Shown here: piece after piece, positions 1 to 3,966 of the stretch
How the letters are laid out: each line of letters opens with the position of its first letter
Position numbering within the stretch: position 1 is the first letter of the stretch
Source: Pseudomonadota bacterium
GTDB taxonomy: Bacteria > Pseudomonadota > Gammaproteobacteria > Burkholderiales > Thiobacillaceae
Length of the DNA stretch: 5,481 nucleotides
Assembly: GCA_021802595.1 (NCBI GenBank)
Contig: JAJZRT010000298.1
Coordinates: 1 to 5,481 of the forward strand
Direction: 5' to 3'
Position numbers and translations under genes: made by a program
The notes under the pieces: generated by a model
The model's input: the letters and a program-made list of their open reading frames with translations, nothing else
What the model was told of the DNA's origin: nothing
Database searches by the model: none

Positions 1-640
1 CAGGGAACTGGTCGAGCAGCGCCTTGGCGTAATCGAGACTGAAACCGGGGGCGTTGTAGGTGAAGGTGGCACCGATCAGGGTCGGAAACAGATAGTTGGC
101 GGCGGCGGCCAGATGGCCGCCGAGGGAATGTCCGGCCACCGTTATGCCGGTGGCGCCGGAAAGATATCCCAGGCCGGCGACAGACGTGGTCTGGCGAATG
201 CCGCCCGGGTCGTTGACATGGCCGGTAATGGGGTCAATGTCGGCAGCGATATCTTCGACTTGAATGGCAGGCTGACCGGCGGGCGTGACGAGACGCTGCA
301 CGTAATTGTAGAGGCTGACGATCTGGGCGCGCGCCGCACCGCCGAACAGGAGCTGGGCGTCGGCGAGCGTGTCGACGCTGAAGAATCCTTCGGTGCCGCG
401 AATCGCAAGATAGCGCTTGCCGGTGGATATCTCTTCGAATACCGTCGCAGAAAACCCCGTGGGGGAAGCAGGTGACTGGTCAATGACGCGCCAGTGCTCG
501 GCGAAACGCTCGGCTTGGGATTCGGACATGCCGACGTCGGGATGCTTAAGCGCCTCAATATCTGGTGATCCCGGCATAAGCTGCGCATAGGCCGCCAAAG
601 CTAATTCGGCTTGTTTGAAGTATTCGGTAATCACATTCAT
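1..640 (-). CDS. Lipase-like alpha/beta hydrolase, N-terminal part (runs off left edge)
   Basis: The first 213 residues of a protein continue past the left edge with no stop. It starts MNVITEYFKQAELALAAYAQ, with no signal peptide. GHSLGGHLA at residues 170-178 is the nucleophile elbow of a class-3-lipase-like alpha/beta hydrolase, with Ser172 as the expected nucleophile. The strand YLAIRGTEG (77-85) lies where these folds place the oxyanion hole. YNAPGF (195-200) follows the nucleophile, as in this group. The visible part has no cysteine. From memory of the family, similar N-termini occur in large betaproteobacterial RTX exoproteins, so repeats may follow off-window; this is inference. The start is ATG at 640, with GGGGGAG at 654-648 seven bases upstream. 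It lies one base after the stop of the membrane-protein gene, so the two are probably translationally coupled. The catalytic Asp and His cannot be assigned from the visible part. Confidence 0.85.
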   Translation of the reverse strand, partial: MNVITEYFKQAELALAAYAQLMPGSPDIEALKHPDVGMSESQAERFAEHWRVIDQSPASPTGFSATVFEEISTGKRYLAIRGTEGFFSVDTLADAQLLFGGAARAQIVSLYNYVQRLVTPAGQPAIQVEDIAADIDPITGHVNDPGGIRQTTSVAGLGYLSGATGITVAGHSLGGHLAAAANYLFPTLIGATFTYNAPGFSLDYAKALLDQFP

Positions 641-641
641 T

Positions 642-1220
642 TCAATGCTCCCCCGTCGATTGAACAAATATGCTCTTCAGCAACACGTTCGGGCCTCCTT
701 GGCTAACCTCCGGGCATCTGTATCCTGATGGTTGCCAGGGCCCTGGCAAATCGCCGCCCGCACGCCCGTACAAGACAGTTTCACCAAGAACTTTGCCGTC
801 TGCGCGACGAATCACGCGATATTGGGCACGCCACATTTCCGGATTCCCTTTTCGGTAATATGTCGTTTCGCTCTTGAAGATGTACTCCGGCCCCAGCGCA
901 TTCTCTTTTTGCGTTGGAAGATATGGCTTGACCATCCCCCACTGATCGAACCGGTCAGGAGGCAACTTCACCGTTTCATACACCTTGACGCCGCCATCCT
1001 TGGCGCAGAGTTCCCTCACCTGCGTGTCGTAGTAAATCGTTCGCCCGCCGCCATACCAGAACGACACTCCAAGCCACATCGCCGCGAAGAGGATCCCCAA
1101 CGCATCCATCGCCCCCCTGTTCGCATCGGGCTGCGCGCGCACGCGCCGCCAGACTTTCCAGAACCATGTTGTCAGGCCCAGCCATATTCCGATCAGTGCA
1201 AGCCCGTAAAGTGCGCTCAT
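642..1220 (-). CDS. Small two-helix membrane protein with exported C-terminal domain, function unknown
   Basis: A protein of 192 residues. Hydrophobic segments at about 3-21 and 38-56 look like two transmembrane helices. The loop between them begins with a basic stretch (WKVWRRVR, 22-29). By the positive-inside rule that puts the loop in the cytoplasm and the soluble domain (57-192) in the periplasm. Cys72 and Cys169 are the only cysteines and could form a disulfide there. I recognise the domain (RTIYYDTQVRELC, then YYRKGNPEMW at 121-130) only as a recurrent hypothetical family without known function. A start at 1235 is possible but unlikely: GGAGGAG at 1233-1227 lies six bases before ATG 1220, and that ATG overlaps the hydrolase stop as ATGA. 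The tight coupling suggests the two products are needed together. An immunity or chaperone-like role is an inference from context. Confidence 0.85.
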   Translation of the reverse strand: MSALYGLALIGIWLGLTTWFWKVWRRVRAQPDANRGAMDALGILFAAMWLGVSFWYGGGRTIYYDTQVRELCAKDGGVKVYETVKLPPDRFDQWGMVKPYLPTQKENALGPEYIFKSETTYYRKGNPEMWRAQYRVIRRADGKVLGETVLYGRAGGDLPGPWQPSGYRCPEVSQGGPNVLLKSIFVQSTGEH

Positions 1221-1234
1221 GCCGCACTCCTCCA
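1217..1234 (-). promoter_or_regulatory. Ribosome site and ATGA stop/start overlap deciding the membrane-protein start
   Basis: The minus strand reads TGGAGG, three free bases, then GCGGCATGA. The GGAGG lies eight bases before the ATG, and the TGA of the hydrolase overlaps that ATG. The same pattern with the same spacing occurs at 3730-3713, before the exported-protein gene. This supports coupled translation and fixes the start at 1220. Confidence 0.8.
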
Positions 1235-2974
1235 TGCAGAATCGTTAGCGGCCTTGTCCTCGAAACGCCATGGCGCTTTCACCTGCTTCGCTTCTTCCGG
1301 CCGGCCGTCGGCCAGTCCGTATTTGAGCTTCCACGCCAGCAGCGCCGCGCGGTCGGCCAGGTAGTCGTCGCTGTAGTTCGCCTCGCCGTTCTTGCGCTGC
1401 TCCGGCGTCAGCGCCCGGTCGGCTTGCCATTCCCCGTACAGGTCGCCATGCACCCCCGCCAGCACCCCCGCCGTCCCTTCCAGCGCCACCGGCAACAGAT
1501 GTTTCACCGCCAGAAAGTAACCAAAGTCGGTCCTGGCGTTGCTCATCAGCGTGTCGCGGCTTTGCAGCACGGTGAGGCGCATATCGGTCGCGGTCATGCC
1601 GCCTTGCCCCGCCTGCACGGTCCAGTCGCGCAGGCTCGGCAGCAGGGCCTGGATCAGGCCGCGTTCGGCCGCGGTGAAGAGGCCTTCCTGTTTCAGGTAG
1701 TTGGCGAAGTATTGAAAGCCTTTGGCGTCGGCGAGGTCGGCTTCCTTGCCGGCTTCCAGCGCCGTGCGGATCGTTTCCGACACGTCGCCGAGGTCGAAGC
1801 GCAGGCCGTTGGCGATGCCGTCCGTGCTGAACAGTTCTTTTTTGTAGCCGTCACTCGTGTCTTTCTCTTCGTAGTACTTCTGCAGCGCGAAGGCGATCAG
1901 GGCGTTGCTCAGTTCGTGCAGGTCGGCGTTGCCCGGGTTCTGGTCGGAGAGCGTCAGGCCGCCCTCTTGCGCCAGCTTCCACAGGTCCGCCGTGAAGCGC
2001 GTCACCATCGCGTCGGTTTCGCCCGTCGCCGCGTCGATGACGGTGGCTTCGTGTTTGACCAGGCGTTCGAGGAGGTTTTCTTTTGCGAGCTTGAGATCGT
2101 CCACAGCAAATAGCTTCTCATCGAAGATCATCTTCAACAAATCCGTCAGCTTGTAGGTGACGTCGTTCAACGCCTTGCCGTCTTCCGCCGTCGCGTCGCT
2201 TTGCAGGAAAGCGGTGAGGAGCGCTTGTGAGTGCTTTTCGGTAAAGGATGAAATGTCCGTCGGCCCGATTTCCAGCCAGGTCGGCGCAGGACCGATTGGA
2301 TCGAACAAGGCACCCACCACGCCGGATGACGTGAATTCGCCCGTCACTCGGAAGGTGCTGATCAGATCGGAACCCGGAATGCCGCCATGCTCAGTTCGCA
2401 GAAACAGAAATTCGTTAAGCTCAAAGATCAATTTGTCTCGTGCAATGGCCAACTCGCCGGTGAGGCTTGTCTTTTCAGCAAGATGGTTTCGTAGATTCAA
2501 TGCAACGTCAGGATGGAGGGTGCTCCATTCGGCTGACTTGGCGAATGGAGCCTGATCGAATGTCACGGCTTGCTTGCCGAAGAACACGCCCATCAACGCC
2601 GCCAGCCCGCCGCCCAGGCTGTGGCCGGTGAAGGTGATGGTGGCACTCGGGTTCTGGGCCTTGATGGCCAGGTAGTAATCGACTGCTTGATTCAGTTGGC
2701 CGCCGCCCCAACCAGTGGCAAGCGGCACGTTCCCCGATGTCCAGTCGCCAAGCTCCAGTGGATTCGTCCCGGCAAACGAAATGACGATTTCGGTACCGTT
2801 GGTAAAGGAGACTGCTTCAAAGCCATCGGTAGCTTGAAAATCCGATGCCGTCGTTGGGTCAGGAACGGGAAAGAACGGCGTCCATCCTTGTGGTGCCGGT
2901 ATCCAGTTAATTTCATCCCGTGTCGTGCGGTATGCATGTCCTGCCATCAGTGCATATTCAATTTCGGTCGTCAT
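1217..2974 (-). CDS. Class-3-lipase-like hydrolase with RTX-family middle region but no RTX repeats
   Basis: A protein of 585 residues without a signal peptide and without cysteine. The N-terminal third is an alpha/beta hydrolase: VISFAGTNP (64-72) looks like the oxyanion strand, GHSLGG (117-122) gives nucleophile Ser119, TFDQAPF (138-144) follows it, and His248 in EKHSQALL is a plausible catalytic His. Ester or lipid hydrolysis is therefore likely, but the substrate is unknown. Residues 340-464 match the RTX protein at the right end of the window, apart from a 51-residue insertion here. The tail (465-585, including FLAVKHLLPVA and YLADRAALLAWKL) resembles the segment that, from memory of this family, normally leads into RTX repeats. 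Here the protein stops instead. The start is ATG 2974, with AGGAG at 2988-2984 nine bases upstream; a TTG at 3004 has no such support. Its N-terminal half is clearly poorer in GC than the C-terminal half. It may be a natural RTX-less form or a recombinant truncation. Confidence 0.88.
   Translation of the reverse strand: MTTEIEYALMAGHAYRTTRDEINWIPAPQGWTPFFPVPDPTTASDFQATDGFEAVSFTNGTEIVISFAGTNPLELGDWTSGNVPLATGWGGGQLNQAVDYYLAIKAQNPSATITFTGHSLGGGLAALMGVFFGKQAVTFDQAPFAKSAEWSTLHPDVALNLRNHLAEKTSLTGELAIARDKLIFELNEFLFLRTEHGGIPGSDLISTFRVTGEFTSSGVVGALFDPIGPAPTWLEIGPTDISSFTEKHSQALLTAFLQSDATAEDGKALNDVTYKLTDLLKMIFDEKLFAVDDLKLAKENLLERLVKHEATVIDAATGETDAMVTRFTADLWKLAQEGGLTLSDQNPGNADLHELSNALIAFALQKYYEEKDTSDGYKKELFSTDGIANGLRFDLGDVSETIRTALEAGKEADLADAKGFQYFANYLKQEGLFTAAERGLIQALLPSLRDWTVQAGQGGMTATDMRLTVLQSRDTLMSNARTDFGYFLAVKHLLPVALEGTAGVLAGVHGDLYGEWQADRALTPEQRKNGEANYSDDYLADRAALLAWKLKYGLADGRPEEAKQVKAPWRFEDKAANDSAWRSAA
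1582..1681. repeat. Direct repeat, copy in the RTX-less hydrolase gene
   Basis: This 100-bp block matches 5253-5352 with one difference that I can find (gcct here, gctt there). On the minus strand it encodes a stretch running from LFTAAERGL to GGMTATD. The match ends sharply at both sides: toward lower coordinates the two genes become unrelated, and toward higher coordinates a 153-bp stretch is present only here. Confidence 0.9.
1835..1963. repeat. Second, more diverged direct repeat, left copy
   Basis: It aligns without gaps to 5353-5481, with about 20 differences in 129 bases by my count (about 84% identity). It encodes the segment around DLHELSNALIAFA and KYYEEKD. In this gene it is separated from the near-identical 100-bp block by 153 bp; in the other gene the two are contiguous. 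Confidence 0.8.
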
Positions 2975-3026
2975 GACTTCGATCTCCTGAAAATATCTGC
3001 CCAAATCGGATTGAATCGCTTCTTCT

Positions 3027-3716
3027 CTATTTTTCGGGTACTCTCGGCACGATCGGGATAGGAGCCTTGGGCGAACTGGAATACTGTGGGCAGCGCCCTC
3101 GCTCCAACGGCTCCCTCAGAATGGTCTTGTATTCGGGTTGGCGGTAGTCACGATTCATCGCCTCAACCCCGGCAATGGATACAGTGCCCAATCTCTCCAG
3201 GTTTTTCTCTTCATTTGACGGGCCGATGACCAGGTTGACGGTCTTAAACTCCATGGGCAGTTCCGACAAGGGAATGCGCTGCCACTCCTTGCCGTCATGT
3301 TTGAAGATCACATAGGGTGGATTCGGCCTGCCGTATTTGTTGTAGGCAAGACACCCATATGGCGAGGCAATAAGGTACGGCACGTTGTTCCCAATATGCA
3401 ATGCAAGTAACAGCAGACTGGCCGAACCGACCTCTTCGCTATATTCGTCACGCCAGGTAATTGTTTTTCCCGTTCCCGGCATAGTGATATCGATGCTGTG
3501 TTCCTTGATCGGTGGCCCGGAGGTGATTTCGTGTCGGCCACCTCGTTTCATCTGCCGCTCCACAATGATCTTCGTCCCATCATGCAGCAGCACTTCCTCT
3601 TTCCAACTCGTGCCTCCCAAGCCGAACAACCCTGCATTCGCATTCATGCCCACCCCCATCATCAGCATCACGCCCAGTTGGGCGATCCGTTTCATCGCGC
3701 CTCGCATTGCTTTCAT
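3027..3716 (-). CDS. Small exported protein with cleavable signal peptide, function unknown
   Basis: A protein of 229 residues. The N-terminus has basic residues (MKAMRGAMKR) and a hydrophobic core (IAQLGVMLMMGVGM). It ends in NANA before GLFGLGG, so signal peptidase I probably cuts after Ala28. There is no lipobox cysteine, so it is not a lipoprotein. The mature part has two cysteines, Cys122 and Cys209, which could pair in the periplasm. I recognise the motifs TSWKEEVLLHDGTKIIVER (36-54) and YNKYGRPNPPYVIFK (125-139) only as a recurrent hypothetical family in betaproteobacteria; I can assign no reaction. The start is ATG 3716, with GGAGG at 3729-3725 eight bases upstream; a GTG at 3731 would place the ribosome site inside the gene. 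It is followed after 52 bases by the hydrolase gene, with no terminator between. A role protecting the cell from, or helping to fold, the hydrolase is plausible but unproven. Confidence 0.85.
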   Translation of the reverse strand: MKAMRGAMKRIAQLGVMLMMGVGMNANAGLFGLGGTSWKEEVLLHDGTKIIVERQMKRGGRHEITSGPPIKEHSIDITMPGTGKTITWRDEYSEEVGSASLLLLALHIGNNVPYLIASPYGCLAYNKYGRPNPPYVIFKHDGKEWQRIPLSELPMEFKTVNLVIGPSNEEKNLERLGTVSIAGVEAMNRDYRQPEYKTILREPLERGRCPQYSSSPKAPIPIVPRVPEK

Positions 3717-3730
3717 GCCGCCACCCTCCA
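3713..3730 (-). promoter_or_regulatory. Ribosome site deciding the exported-protein start, same cassette as at 1217-1234
   Basis: The minus strand reads TGGAGG, three free bases, then GCGGCATGA, identical to the site at 1234-1217 except for the three middle bases. The gene it serves is unrelated in sequence to the membrane-protein gene. An open frame from upstream also ends at this TGA, which would recreate the ATGA overlap if the RTX frame were restored. Confidence 0.7.
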
Positions 3731-3963
3731 CTCGCCGTCATTCCCCGCCGTCCCGCCAGCGCCGACTTTCATGCGCACGCCTGTTTGCCAAGCCGTTCGG
3801 CAAACCGACCGCCTTCCATTGAATTCACTCCGGATCGCATGCCCGGCCGGTCTGGCCGAGGCGTGGGGCCTTTGTCCTTCTTCTTTTCTGTGAGGGGGCG
3901 AATCTGCCTGCCTTGCGCAGGTCTCTCGAAGTACCGGCAGGTTATTTACAGCGCGATGACATG
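3717..3963. other. Gap of about 250 bp between RTX and exported-protein genes, no convincing gene
   Basis: A minus-strand frame is open from 4021 (and upstream through the G run) to 3713, but its translation is rich in Arg, Gly and Cys and looks like non-coding sequence. The gap holds short inverted repeats: GTTTGCC/GGCAAAC (3783-3805), CGGCC/GGCCG (3844-3858) and CCTGCC/GGCAGG (3907-3941). I see no T-run making a clear terminator and no convincing minus-strand promoter. It could be ordinary intergenic DNA, decayed coding sequence, or a small repeated element that interrupted the RTX gene. Confidence 0.6.
3783..3805. repeat. Inverted repeat, 7-bp stem with 9-base loop
   Basis: GTTTGCC at 3783-3789 pairs perfectly with GGCAAAC at 3799-3805. 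No T-run follows on either strand, so it is not a standard intrinsic terminator. It lies about 65 bases upstream of the exported-protein start and could be a regulator site, an mRNA hairpin or part of an intergenic repeat. Confidence 0.5.
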
Positions 3964-3966
3964 TCA
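3957..3966. repeat. Perfect 10-bp palindrome TGACATGTCA with nearby direct repeat
   Basis: TGACATGTCA is its own reverse complement. The heptamer ATGACAT occurs at 3956-3962 and again at 3969-3975, thirteen bases apart. The cluster lies at the end of the RTX frame and about 240 bases upstream of the exported-protein gene. It could be an operator, but its short length means chance is possible. Confidence 0.4.

Noticed and set aside
142..588. Minus-strand 148-codon frame inside the left lipase region
   Set aside because: It is in a different frame from the GHSLGG-containing reading, is Ser/Arg/Pro rich and has no motif. The correct frame is the open one starting at 640.
732..1364. Plus-strand open frame opposite the membrane-protein gene
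   Set aside because: It spans the end of one minus-strand gene and all of another's N-terminus, with no ribosome site or recognisable motif; a shadow frame.
1166..2113. Long plus-strand open frame of 315 codons
   Set aside because: It lies opposite the hydrolase C-terminal region and is rich in Arg, Val and Gln from the complement of GC-rich coding DNA. It has no recognisable domain, and the minus-strand gene explains the region.
3783..3805. Inverted repeat as an intrinsic terminator after the RTX gene
   Set aside because: The stem is perfect, but the loop is long and no T-run follows on either strand.
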